NCBI GenBank assembly: GCA_039881145.1 | Contig: JAYKKI010000007.1 | Location: forward strand, 41,764,001-41,828,000 | Length of the DNA stretch: 64,000 nt | Direction of reading: 5' to 3' | From: Druceiella hillmani | Taxonomy: Eukaryota; Arthropoda; Insecta; Lepidoptera; Hepialidae | In this document: piece by piece, positions 34,001 to 45,236 of the stretch | How positions within the stretch are numbered: the stretch's first letter is position 1 | How the letters are laid out: every line of letters begins with the position of its first letter | The notes under the pieces: generated by a model | Told to the model about the DNA's origin: nothing | Seen by the model: the letters and a program-made list of their open reading frames with translations, nothing else | The model's database searches: none | Made by a program: the position numbers and the translations under genes

Positions 34001-37000
34001 ACTCATTTCGAGTTCTTCAAAGAGAGACAAATCAATTACTTTAGAGAGACAATTCAAATACTCATTTCGAATTCTCCAAAGAGAGACAAATCAATTACTC
34101 TAGAGAGACAAATCAAATACTCATGTCGAGTTCTTCAAAGAGAGACAAATCAATTACTTTAGAGAGACAATTCAAATACTCATTTCGAATTCTCCAAAGA
34201 GAGACAAATCAATTACTCTAGAGAGACAAATCAAATACTCATGTCGAGTTCTTCAAAGAGAGACAAATCAATTACTATAGAGAGACAAATCAAATACTCA
34301 TTTCGAGTTCTTCAAAGAGAGACAAATCAATTACTTTAGAGAGACAATTCAAATACTCATTTCGAATTCTCCAAAGAGAGACAAATCAATTACTCTAGAG
34401 AGACAAATCAAATACTCATTTCGAGTTCTTCAAAGAGAGACAAATCAATTACTTTAGAGAGACAAATCAAATACTCATTTCGAGTTCTTCAAAGAGAGAC
34501 GAATCAATTACTTTAGAGAGACAAATCAAATACTCATTTCGAGTTCTTCAAAGAGAGACAAATCAATTACTTTAGAGAGACAATTCAAATACTCATTTCG
34601 AATTCTCCAAAGAGAGACAAATCAATTACTCTAGAGAGACAAATCAAATACTCATTTCGAATTCTCCAAAGAGAGACAAATCAATTACTCTAGAGAGACA
34701 AATCAAATACTCATTTCGAGTTCTTCAAAGAGAGACAAATCAATTACTTTAGAGAGACAAATCAAATACTCATTTCGAGTTCTTCAAAGAGAGACAAATC
34801 AATTACTTTAGAGAGACAAATCAAATACTCATTTCGAGTTCTTCAAAGAGAGACAAATCAATTACTTTAGAGAGACAATTCAAATACTCATTTCGAATTC
34901 TCCAAAGAGAGACAAATCAATTACTCTAGAGAGACAAATCAAATACTCATTTCGAGTTCTTCAAAGAGAGACAAATCAATTACTTTAGAGAGACAAATCA
35001 AATACTCATTTCGAATTCTCCAAAGAGAGACAAATCAATTACTCTAGAGAGACAAATCAAATACTCATTTCGAGTTCTTCAAAGAGAGACAAATCAATTA
35101 CTTTAGAGAGACAAATCAAATACTCATTTCGAGTTCTTCAAAGAGAGACAAATCAATTACTTTAGAGAGACAAATCAAATACTCATGTCGAGTTCTTCAA
35201 AGAGAGACAAATCAATTACTCTAGAGAGACAAATCAAATACTCATTTCGAGTTCTTCAAAGAGAGACAAATCAATTACTTTAGAGAGACAAATCAAATAC
35301 TCATTTCGAGTTCTTCAAAGAGAGACAAATCAATTACTTTAGAGAGACAAATCAAATACTCATTTCGAATTCTCCAAAGAGAGACAAATCAATTACTCTA
35401 GAGAGACAAATCAAATACTCATTTCGAGTTCTTCAAAGAGAGACAAATCAATTACTTTAGAGAGACAAATCAAATACTCATTTCGAGTTCTTCAAAGAGA
35501 GACACATCAATTACTTTAGAGAGACAAATCAAATACTCATTTCGAATTCTCCAAAGAGAGACAAATCAATTACTCTAGAGAGACAAATCAAATACTCATT
35601 TCGAGTTCTTCAAAGAGAGACAAATCAATTACTCTAGAGAGACAAATCAAATACTCATTTCGAGTTCTTCAAAGAGAGACAAATCAATTACTTTAGAGAG
35701 ACAAATCAAATACTCATGTCGAATTCTCCAAAGAGAGACAAATCAATTACTCTAGAGAGACAAATCAAATACTCATTTCGAGTTCTTCAAAGAGAGACAA
35801 ATCAATTACTTTAGAGAGACAAATCAAATACTCATTTCGAGTTCTTCAAAGAGAGACAAATCAATTACTTTAGAGAGACAAATCAAATACTCATTTCGAG
35901 TTCTTCAAAGAGAGACAAATCAATTACTTTAGAGAGACAAATCAAATACTCATTCCGAGTTCTTCAAAGAGAGACAAATCAATTACTTTAGAGAGACAAA
36001 TCAAATACTCATTTCGAGTTCTTCAAAGAGAGACAAATCAATTACTTTAGAGAGACAAATCAAATACTCATTTCGAGTTCTTCAAAGAGAGACAAATCAA
36101 TTACTTTAGAGAGACAAATCAAATACTCATTTCGAGTTCTTCAAAGAGAGACAAATCAATTACTTTAGAGAGACAAATCAAATACTCATGTCGAGTTCTT
36201 CAAAGAGAGACAAATCAATTACTCTAGAGAGACAAATCAAATACTCATTTCGAATTCTCCAAAGAGAGACAAATCAATTACTCTAGAGAGACAAATCAAA
36301 TACTCATTTCGAGTTCTTCAAAGAGAGACAAATCAATTACTCTAGAGAGACAAATCAAATACTCATTTCGAATTCTCCAAAGAGAGACAAATCAATTACT
36401 CTAGAGAGACAAATCAAATACTCATTTCGAATTCTCCAAAGAGAGACAAATCAATTACTCTAGAGAGACAAATCAAATACTCATTTCGAATTCTCCAAAG
36501 AGAGACAAATCAATTACTCTAGAGAGACAAATCAAATACTCATTTCGAATTCTCCAAAGAGAGACAAATCAATTACTTTAGAGAGACAAATCAAATACTC
36601 ATTTCGAGTTCTTCAAAGAGAGACAAATCAATTACTTTAGAGAGACAAATCAAATACTCATTCCGAGTTCTTCAAAGAGAGACAAATCAATTACTTTAGA
36701 GAGACAAATCAAATACTCATTTCGAGTTCTTCAAAGAGAGACAAATCAATTACTTTAGAGAGACAAATCAAATACTCATTTCGAGTTCTTCAAAGAGAGA
36801 CAAATCAATTACTTTAGAGAGACAAATCAAATACTCATTTCGAGTTCTTCAAAGAGAGACAAATCAATTACTTTAGAGAGACAAATCAAATACTCATGTC
36901 GAGTTCTTCAAAGAGAGACAAATCAATTACTCTAGAGAGACAAATCAAATACTCATTTCGAATTCTCCAAAGAGAGACAAATCAATTACTCTAGAGAGAC

Positions 37001-37524
37001 AAATCAAATACTCATTTCGAGTTCTTCAAAGAGAGACAAATCAATTACTCTAGAGAGACAAATCAAATACTCATTTCGAATTCTCCAAAGAGAGACAAAT
37101 CAATTACTCTAGAGAGACAAATCAAATACTCATTTCGAGTTCTTCAAAGAGAGACAAATCAATTACTCTAGAGAGACAAATCAAATACTCATTTCGAATT
37201 CTCCAAAGAGAGACAAATCAATTACTCTAGAGAGACAAATCAAATACTCATTTCGAGTTCTTCAAAGAGAGACAAATCAATTACTCTAGAGAGACAAATC
37301 AAATACTCATTTCGAATTCTCCAAAGAGAGACAAATCAATTACTCTAGAGAGACAAATCAAATACTCATTTCGAATTCTCCAAAGAGAGACAAATCAATT
37401 ACTCTAGAGAGACAAATCAAATACTCATTTCGAATTCTCCAAAGAGAGACAAATCAATTACTCTAGAGAGACAAATCAAATACTCATGTCGAGTTCTTCA
37501 AAGAGAGACAAATCAAATACTCAT
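31091..37524. repeat. 59-bp satellite array, about 109 copies
   Basis: The unit AGAGAGACAAATCAATTACT, TTAGAGAGACAAATCAAATA, CTCATTTCGAGTTCTTCAA repeats without interruption for ~6.4 kb. Copies differ at a few fixed positions: G/A in CGRGTTC/CGAATTC, T/C in TTCTTC/TTCTCC, T/C/A in TTACTNTAG, A/T in ACAAWTC, and T/G in CATTTCG/CATGTCG. The unit itself contains two copies of an AGAGAGACAAATCAA motif, so it arose from a shorter duplication. No open frame crosses it. This is too regular to be a gene or CRISPR array. Confidence 0.99.
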
Positions 37525-38302
37525 TACTTCATTTCGTGTTCCGTTTGAGACTTGTAAATAGAAGGGTTGTAAGGACAAAAGTATGAGGATTTAAAGTTAT
37601 AAGACTAGAAAATATAAAGATTCCATATCGATTATTTTGCAGAACTTTGTATAAGATAACTTTAGAAACATAGTTTCCGTAGAAAATTAATCGTCATCAT
37701 TTTTTATGTAATCGTGAAGTAAACATGAAGTTAGAGTGCAACGTTGTTCTTCGCACTTGGTCTGCCTGCCTCATCGTTTGTATATGTTTGAACTACAATC
37801 TCTTCATAGCAATACCAGAAAGACATACGAGTTCCTTGGGCTTAGCATTTTATCAATTTATGGAGAAGCCAAAGCAACTCGCACGGTCCCCAACGAAAGT
37901 GATACTCTTTATTACTTCTCTATATGAATTACAAATAATCCGAAATTCCAATTATTCTTATGTCAGTTATTCTCTTTTTCACCATGTACAAATATAATGC
38001 TCGAGAACGAAATAGACGATTATCTTTTCCGTTCCCCGATAACTTCATCCTCCGCCCTAGACAACTAAGGGTGGTGCCCTTAATTGCCTACATACAACCC
38101 ATATAAATTATTACCGGCGACTTCTTCAATCGGAAAGGTGAACATGCCACTATGGTTTTATCCAAACAGAGGATGACCTTGCAGCAAAATGTACTTGCGG
38201 ACTTTTCCCCTTCAAAAAGGGTTTGCCCTCATCAAATCTTAAAAAAAGTTATTTTAACCCTTATTGCACGGTTAGTACTATACGCCTCAACTTGCGTGTA
38301 AA
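37525..38302. other. Right flank of satellite; no gene recognised
   Basis: The first ~25 bases repeat satellite words (TCAAATACTCAT, CATTTCG) and then the similarity ends. Two overlapping plus frames at 37725-37997 (90 codons) and 37736-37927 have no recognisable motif. Confidence 0.4.
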
Positions 38303-38685
38303 GATGCTCCCTCACCGGGAGCATTCGCCTGTAATATAACATTTCAGACTCGATTTTAAGCATTACGTTACAACGCTGCCTCCCTGACTGACGAGCATTC
38401 GATTTTGAGCATTACATTGCAATGCTGCCTCCCTGATTGACGCGCATTCGCCTGTAATGTAACATTATATTGCCATATGGGCCACTGAGTGAGCGGGGAG
38501 CACTCCGCGTCTGCGATAAGGCCAATTAGGAGTGGTGCGTATTGATGTTATAAGTTGTATCAAAATATCACAGATTATATCATTACAAGTTGCGCATTGT
38601 AATACTCGGTTCTCCTCCCTCACTGATGTAATGCTCGAATCTGTAACCTTACATTAGAGGCTAATGCTCCAGGTGAGGGGGCACC
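38303..38685. mobile_element. Foldback/MITE-like element with ~60-bp inverted ends
   Basis: The left end GATGCTCCCTCACCGGGAGC, ATTCGCCTGTAAT, then GATTTTAAGCATTAC, and the complemented right end GGTGCCCCCTCACCTGGAGC, ATTAGCCTCTAAT, then GATTCGAGCATTAC, align over ~60 bases. Inside, a ~57-base segment (GCATTCGATTTTRAGCATTA ... GCTGCCTCCCTGAYTGACG) is tandemly duplicated at about 38350-38450. It is GC-richer than its surroundings. The target duplication was not resolved. Confidence 0.75.
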
Positions 38686-41430
38686 TTAAAATCTAACGCA
38701 TCTGCCTTGTAACGAGCCCTATTTATCGTGACAAAATGTATATTTTCAGGTACTAAAATGCTTTCAGGTACGCAAATAGGTGCCAAATCTGACTGAATAA
38801 TTTTGCTGAATATTTGATAATTCGACCAGAATCCTCCTCATATAATCGATATTCGATTAAAGATCGAATACACTATTCGTGACAACTCTAGTAATAAAAT
38901 GTTTACCTTCATTGTCGAAAACTTTTATTCATTTATGTTATATCACGTTGTTAGGATCTTCTGCTTTTTAGAGTTCCTTAGCAAAATAAGAGAAACCAAA
39001 TGTACATCTTTTCGTCCGTATGTCACAGCATCAATTCTTTCCGTTTAAGGCTGTAATAACATTTTAGAAAAAAAATTATTTAAATTCACAAAGAACTTGT
39101 AAACAATTCTTATGTAAGTATTAACCATTGAGAAAGTTTAATTAATAATAAGATTCTAGTAAAATTATACTCCCCAGAGAAACGATCTAGAGAGAAAAAG
39201 AACAAAACTATGTGAAAGTCGTTAAACATTTTCATTATTACTTTTTATAGAAATCATTTCAGAGGTTCTAGGTTTATTAACTTTTAAACCACTTCGATAG
39301 AAATTATACCAACTCATAATTGTATTTCTAAATAAATACCAATTAACTAAATACATATTGTGTTACGTATAACGTAACCTCCTTAAAGTATTTCATTTGC
39401 TAAAATGCTAAATGAAGACAATAATTCATATTAAGAGGATGGAAAACTAATAATCGTAGTATACCAGATCTTTACCTATTGCATCAACTATAGCTTTTGT
39501 ATGGAGCACATTCATACTATTTGGACTTTAAATAATATACTTAATTAAATAGCTTCTTTCTTTATACAATTAAAGAGAGAAAACTCGAATATCTATACTT
39601 ATTAAGATAGTTACAGAATAAACAGTGATAATAAAAAAGCCAAAAAAAAACGTTTGTAATATTACGGAAAAATGGTCTAAATAGCACAATCTTTAAAAAT
39701 CATAGATAAGTAAATGGTATGACATTAAAGCAGTCAGTAATTAGTTTAATTATGGTACATCAAATTTTCATTAAAAAAAGCAAAAATAAGTCTCGGAAAA
39801 CCATCTCGTACAACCCCTATCAGTCAAATGGCATACAAGTATTATAACGCTCTCAATTTGTAAAGAAATATAAAAAACTTATTTTCAAATGTCGTTTATG
39901 ACACATTTTGCAATTTTGATGCAAACATTTTATATGCGATAGATATTCTTGTCTATGTCGTCACAATTCTAGAGAATTTCATTGCCAGCAGAAAACTTAT
40001 AAATTATTTTGTTTAATTCCGGTAAGTAACTTGGTAAGTAAGCTTTCTATCGCCGATCGCAGTCATTCCAAAAAACCTTGCTTGTAATATCTTCAAATGT
40101 ATAATTACTTCTTTCCCCAAAGCTTCTTTAAATGTTGGTTTATGTTCATCTAAATATCTCTTAGAAATTATTGCCTGTCTTTAAGGTCGAAAAAGGTAGT
40201 GAACTGAACGTGTTAAAAGGCTACTAATAACCATTCCATTTTATTATTCCGTACACTTTCGATAGCTTCTCTTCCACAATTTCCATTTTAAGGAACAATT
40301 CGAGTTACGTAGCAACACTTGTCGCTGTGTACAAAGAAACATAAATATTGTAAAAGGCATTCAACAAATTTGGATTTTTTTCAATTCATTTTGAGTTTTC
40401 TAAAACTTGCGGTGTACATAAACTAAAATAAAAGTGATGAAATAAAAACCAATCACACACCGTCAAAGGTTAAACGTCAACGTCAAATCATGGAATTTTA
40501 ATAGTTGATTATAAGTTACACACTTGAAACAAATGCCTATTTTGAATTAAAGACATTTCTGTTGTACATAAGTACTTTTTTTTATTGGATGTTTTAATAC
40601 TGAGTGTATCATTTCAGCCATTTATAAAAATTAGTTTGTTAGAAAAACATTAATATTTAAAAGATAGATTAAAATGAAAAATGGCCAATCTTCAAAAAAT
40701 ATTACCGCAAGTTTCTATAGAAAGTAACGCCCAGTATTGTTATCTGCATATAATAAATTATTTGAGGAAATATTAATATTGTGTGCATGTAAATTCCAAG
40801 AGGAGAGAAGGTTCATACGTCGTCTGGCGTCGTCTTTGTCTGTTAATTTTCTAGTATAGGGAGCAACATTTACAATAAAAACACATAAATGAAGACTATC
40901 ATAATTTATTTAATACAATTTTTGTCTTGGGATATAATTTTTAAATGGTCATATAGAGGGTGGGATGGCATATTGCCTAAACATCTTGACTGATAGATAT
41001 TCGTTGAATCATGAATATTTGAAAAAATTTAAATCCAATACTTTACATAAGCCACCAATTGTATATGATTTATTATAATTGCGTGAATATAAAATGCAAT
41101 AACAATTACTCCCTGAATTTTCCCCTTACAATCACATCGCATTTAAAATCTCCGACGAATAATTTCCAAACGGCGTAGATATGACATTAGCATTCTAAAA
41201 TTAGTCCTCAAAAGGACATATTATTTGTCTTATGATTATATTCAATACGACTATCTCTTTTAGATACGTGCTTTTGTTGAATCTCTATCTCCTTTACCAT
41301 AGCTCGCGCCTAGCGCTCCTTGGTCCCATTTTTGCTTTATATGGATATAGAGGCGCAGACGAAATTAAATTCAGTGGGTAATGTGAGTCAATCTATAAAA
41401 TAAACAGGCGTTGGGGTAATTAAAGTCAAT
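38686..41430. other. Anonymous AT-rich DNA
   Basis: No gene recognised. 38945-39060 shows faint similarity (GGATC...CCGTATGTCACAGC) to the repeat at 22.9 and 30.7 kb. The rest holds nothing I can name. Confidence 0.45.
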
Positions 41431-41485
41431 TGGCTCCCATTATCCTCATTAGGTACATGTGAAAAATGTCTTTTTTTATTTCAGA

Positions 41486-42905
41486 TACCAAAAGACTGGA
41501 AAAGGACGACTGCTAAAGTAAGTTGATGCGTAGAAGCGACATGCATGCAGCTGCTGTTAAGCAAAATGTACCAATAGGCAAAGTAGCTAAGGAAACTGTC
41601 ATTTCTTTAGTACACTTCAAAAAATAATAAATTTGATCCAAGATTTAATCCTCCCACATTAAAAATACATGCAGTTTTCAACGAACAAAAATAAAATATG
41701 CTCATAGAGAATTGTTTGCTCCTAAGTGATATATGTCAAGGGTTGAAAAACCATGAAACAAATTAATTGGAATTGGAAATGGAGCAAAATCACGTTATAA
41801 ATCAACTAAGGAGAAAAGCATTTGAATGTGTTGAGCACATAAAAATAATACATAAATTAAACAGAGGACTGGCTCCAAGGATTTCTCAATAAAATACAGG
41901 CATGTGCCTTCGTAATCCTGAAACAATTAATATCCAAAGAATTACTAGTTTTAATAATAAATTTTCAAATTTTAATTTAAGGCAAAATTTTCGTTCCCCC
42001 CTCAAGATATTTATGACATTGATGAAACGAGTTTTATCACCGTCCAAGAAACTGAAAAATACAGGCTATACAAGGGCAAAAAACAGTTAGTCCTTTGACC
42101 TCTTGGCAGAGAGGGAAAACAATCGCCCTCATTTGTTGCGTCAAATGATATGTGAACTTTCATTCCATCCATCTTTATTTATCCCCGTAAAAGACACTCA
42201 CCACAACTTGAGAAGAATGGATGACCGGATGTACTATACGATAATTCTCATAATGGTTGGATGAATAAAAAACTATTCATTAAATGGTTATACAATTTTT
42301 TGAAAACCGCTAAATCTAGACAGGGGAAATCTATTTTGTTAATGTTAGACATCCACCCTGGAATCACGTAACTTTTACAGAGAACATTTCATCATTACGG
42401 TATACCTATTCTACCCCATACATCTTATGTATTATAACCCCGCGACGTGTGTTTTATGCGCCTATAAAACGGTTTATATTACAGAGTAAAATTTATACAT
42501 TCAATCATATAATTTACAAAAAACGTCAGTCTATATGAAGTCTCTGGTTTTTTTTCAGAGTCTATATGAGTTGATTCAGTAGAGAAAGGGTAACCCCCTT
42601 TCTGTTCGCGTCAATAGGAATATTCCCACGAAATTCTGATAAGTTCAGGGATTTCATAATTGCCTCTGACGCCCTTTGTATTAAAAAAAATTATGCCACC
42701 ATTACAGACTTAGAAAGGAATGAAATTTTAGATCATCTTTCTACTAACAACGTCTCGCAACTGTTAACATCGACTATCAACTCTTTAAGACAGCAACCAT
42801 CAACGAGCAATAGTAGGGCAGTAAACAGTGAACTTCTAACAAACGTACTCACAAAATTGACACTTCTGCCAGAAGGCAAAGGAAAAAGAATAAAAGTATC
42901 GTTGG
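41486..42905 (+). pseudogene. pogo/Tigger-like (DDE_1) transposase, N-terminal and catalytic part
   Basis: Fragments follow the order of Tigger-type transposases: an N-terminal helix-turn-helix stretch (DAAAVKQNVPIGKVAKETVI at ~41540), a CENP-B-like stretch (QLRRKAFECVEHIKIIHKLN at ~41800, then RNPETINIQRITSFN), and the catalytic core. All three catalytic Asp positions are kept in one frame: IYDIDETSF (D at 42021-42023), LLMLDIHP (42348-42350) and PRDVCFM (42444-42446). Between them SHNGWMNKKLFIKWL fits the family. In-frame stops (near 42097, 42160, 42218, 42371, 42435) and a frameshift near 41880 make it a pseudogene. The stretch to ~42905 (GIFPRNSDKF, KGKRIKVS) looks like the variable C-terminal region. 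Cut-and-paste transposase; no longer functional. Confidence 0.8.
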
Positions 42906-44690
42906 GAGAATTTTAGAGTGCTTAGAAACAAATGTTCGCAAATATGCAGAAATGCCAAAAAAGACTACATCATTACGAGATTATACTCCTAATAATCTTT
43001 CAAAATTTCTAGGTACTCTAGGCATTGGAAAATCTTCTACCACTTCGGAGAGCTGGCGATTGGATATCGACCTATTAAATTCACACTTTTTTACGCCACC
43101 CATGGTACTTGACCCAGCTGTTAAGTCTGCAAATATGAACAGTATCTCGTCTTCATCTGTTTCTAGTGAACATCAATTTACGCTAATGGATACCTGTGAG
43201 TCTGAAGTTAAAGCTAATTTTCTTGCGATAAATCCAAATCCATGGGAATAGTTGGCTGAAATATTAATGCTCTTAAACCAATAATAGGTATTGTGGCTTC
43301 AGTCATCGCTGATATTTTAATACCTTTTTGGCTACTCCTGTCTTCCCTTTGGAATAGAAAAAAGCCTATATTGTGCCCGTACCTAAACTTTGATTACCTA
43401 CGCAACCCCAGGATTTTCGGCCCATATTTCTCCTACCGCTTCTATACAAAGTCTTTGAGCGTATTGTTCATGGTCAACTCATTACATTCTTCAATGCTCA
43501 TAACTCTATAAATCCACTTCAATCTGGCTTTAAAGCTGTAACAGTACCTCATCTGCCTTTGTTAAGTTTACTGATGATATACGCTTGGCTATAGATAATA
43601 CACAAGTGAATGTACTTCTTGATTTCAGCAGTGCGTTCAACTCTGTTGACTTCGATATTCTTCTTGCCCGCTTGAATTATCTTAATATATCCCAACATTC
43701 ACTTGAGTGGTTTAGTTCATATCTCCACAGACGCTGGCAATATATTAAGTCGTCAGATACGTATTCTGGGTGGACTGATCTTACAGCTGGTGTACCTCAA
43801 GGGGGAGTTCTATCTCCTCTCCTTTTCTCAGTATTTATTGATGATGTTGTTAAAAATATTTCTAGCAATTATCATGTCTATGCTTATGACCTACAAATCT
43901 ATGTGCACTCGAACCTCCATTCCTTATCAAAAACCATCGACATCCTTAATCGAGAGCTCACTTTAATTAGTCAGTTGGCTCATGAAATGGGTCTTTTGGT
44001 TAACCCAAGCAAGTTTCAAGCTATCATCATTGGTAGTCAAAATCTGATTTCTAAAGTAAATCTACCTAGTTTACCGAAATTAGTGCTAAATAGTACAATA
44101 ATGCCATATAAGTCACCTGTTAAAACCTGGGCCTACTAATCAATCAAAAACTTAGTTGGCGCCATCAAGTAAATAATGTTAGTCGTCGTGTTTTCAACAG
44201 GACACACTCTGAAACTTCTTCAAAATTTATGCATCCGGTACATCTTCGGCTTTTGAAAGTTCACACACCCTACTTATTTCTAAACTATCTCTACTACTTA
44301 CGAAAAATCCTTCACTGTCCAAGCAGCAAGAATTTGGAATCACCTCGATCCTGACATCAGGAAAATCACGTCTCTAAACATTTTCAAAGATCGAGTGAAA
44401 AAGTTCTGCCTCTCCTGAAACATTTTCCTTTGTGCCCTTCTCCTTTCCCATCCCAAATCATGTCAATAGTTTGTATTACTAATACCTTGTATTTTTTTAA
44501 TTTTTTTCTGTCTAATGACTTGATTATAAATAATTTTCATTGTACAATCTCTTTCAGCCTACCAACTAAATTTCAATACCAATTGTTATGGTTGACTGAA
44601 AGAGATTGCTCGTGTAACAATAATTCCGCCATATATACTATGCATAAAAGTTGATAAATAAATAAATAAATTTAAAAAACCCAATATTCG
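42905..44690 (+). mobile_element. 5'-truncated LINE (Jockey/CR1-like) inserted in the Tigger element
   Basis: The insert holds a degenerate reverse transcriptase open stretch, a 3' non-coding region of ~270 bases and a terminal (TAAA)n-like tail (GATAAATAAATAAATAAATT at 44652-44671). Such short tandem tails are typical of CR1/Jockey-type non-LTR elements. The endonuclease and ORF1 are absent, as expected from 5' truncation during target-primed reverse transcription. Confidence 0.8.
42952..44419 (+). pseudogene. Non-LTR retrotransposon reverse transcriptase (degenerate)
   Basis: Successive frames spell a non-LTR reverse transcriptase in order: a pre-RT linker (LGIGKSSTTSESWRLDIDLL), ESEVKANFLAI, DFRPISLLPLLYKVFERIVH (43400-43470), DFSSAFNSVDFDILLARL (43620-43675), LTAGVPQGGVLSPLLFSVFI (43780-43845), then the catalytic box. 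That box reads YAYD (43879-43890) instead of YADD, a single G-to-T change that removes a catalytic Asp. The C-terminus ends in ARIWNHLDPDIRKITSLNIF...KKFCLS and a stop at 44417-44419, typical of the family. Frameshifts near 43250, 43390, 43540 and 44130 confirm decay. The longest intact frame is 43585-44139 (184 codons). Confidence 0.9.
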
Positions 44691-44985
44691 GAAATTCTAA
44701 CCTACTATTTGGAAATTCTACTAAATTATCGGCATAGTTTTTGAGGAAAATGCTAAAAAACAAAAGGAAAATGTCCAAAATTCAAAGATAATATGAAAAA
44801 ATATAAAAGTAAAAGAAGCTAGTAATCCTAAACACTCAGAATCAGCATGAAGATCGGTCTCAATGCACGATATGTCTCGAACAGAGAAAACCTTGAAAAA
44901 CCTTGTACCGCTGCCATAAAATGTGGAGGTTATGCTCATGAAACCTTCTCTGGATGTGATGATCCAAGTTGCTACCAAAATTAGA
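44690..44985 (+). pseudogene. C-terminal zinc-finger tail of the interrupted Tigger transposase
   Basis: After the LINE tail the DNA encodes a lysine-rich linker (ENAKKQKENVQNSKI), NPKHSES, then across one frameshift SQCTICLEQR and RENLEKPCTAAIKCGGYAHE ending SGCDDPSCY. The C-x2-C ... C-G-x-YAHE ... C pattern matches the cysteine/histidine tail found in many Tigger-like transposases. Its orientation and position fit the missing C-terminus of the 41.5-42.9 kb pseudogene. Confidence 0.6.
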
Positions 44986-45175
44986 GCAATTTTTCAAAAA
45001 TTACAACTCCCAAAATTACAAAAATTACAGCAATTTTTGTGTTAAAAAATAATTTTATTTAATATTATGACTTGTTATTATGTTCAAATACATGTCTAAA
45101 TATTTAATTTTTTTAATTATTAATTCTTCTTAAATATTTTTTTAATAATTCGTTTATTTTTTTAACTTATGATCT

Positions 45176-45236
45176 CGACTCCGATTACCCCATAAGCGGA
45201 ATCTTATAGCCCTCACATGTGGGTAATTGGGAGTCA
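45176..45236. repeat. Imperfect hairpin, possible Tigger right end
   Basis: GACTCCGATTACCCCA is complementary to TGGGTAATTGGGAGTC around a ~28-base loop. A similar GACTCCCATTTCCCCC word follows at 45402. It may be a subterminal hairpin of the Tigger-like element. Confidence 0.5.

Larger units (their letters stand above)
41431..45236 (+). mobile_element. pogo/Tigger-type DNA transposon, split by a LINE insertion
   Basis: Transposase sequence occupies about 41486-42905 and resumes at about 44690-44985, with a LINE in between. Possible ends are GGCTCCCATTATCC...TACATGTG at 41431-41465 and, complemented, TGACTCCCAATTACCC...ACATGTGAGG at 45205-45236. The resemblance is loose and the ends are not proven. 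Without the LINE the element would be about 2 kb, a usual length for Tigger-like transposons. Confidence 0.6.

Noticed and set aside
31091..37524. CRISPR-like regular array
   Set aside because: There are no unique spacers: the whole 59-bp unit repeats. The context is eukaryotic, so it is a satellite.
37725..37997. 90-codon frame beside the satellite with a hydrophobic start
   Set aside because: The apparent signal-peptide-like start is weak, the frame overlaps another of similar length, and there is no recognisable domain.
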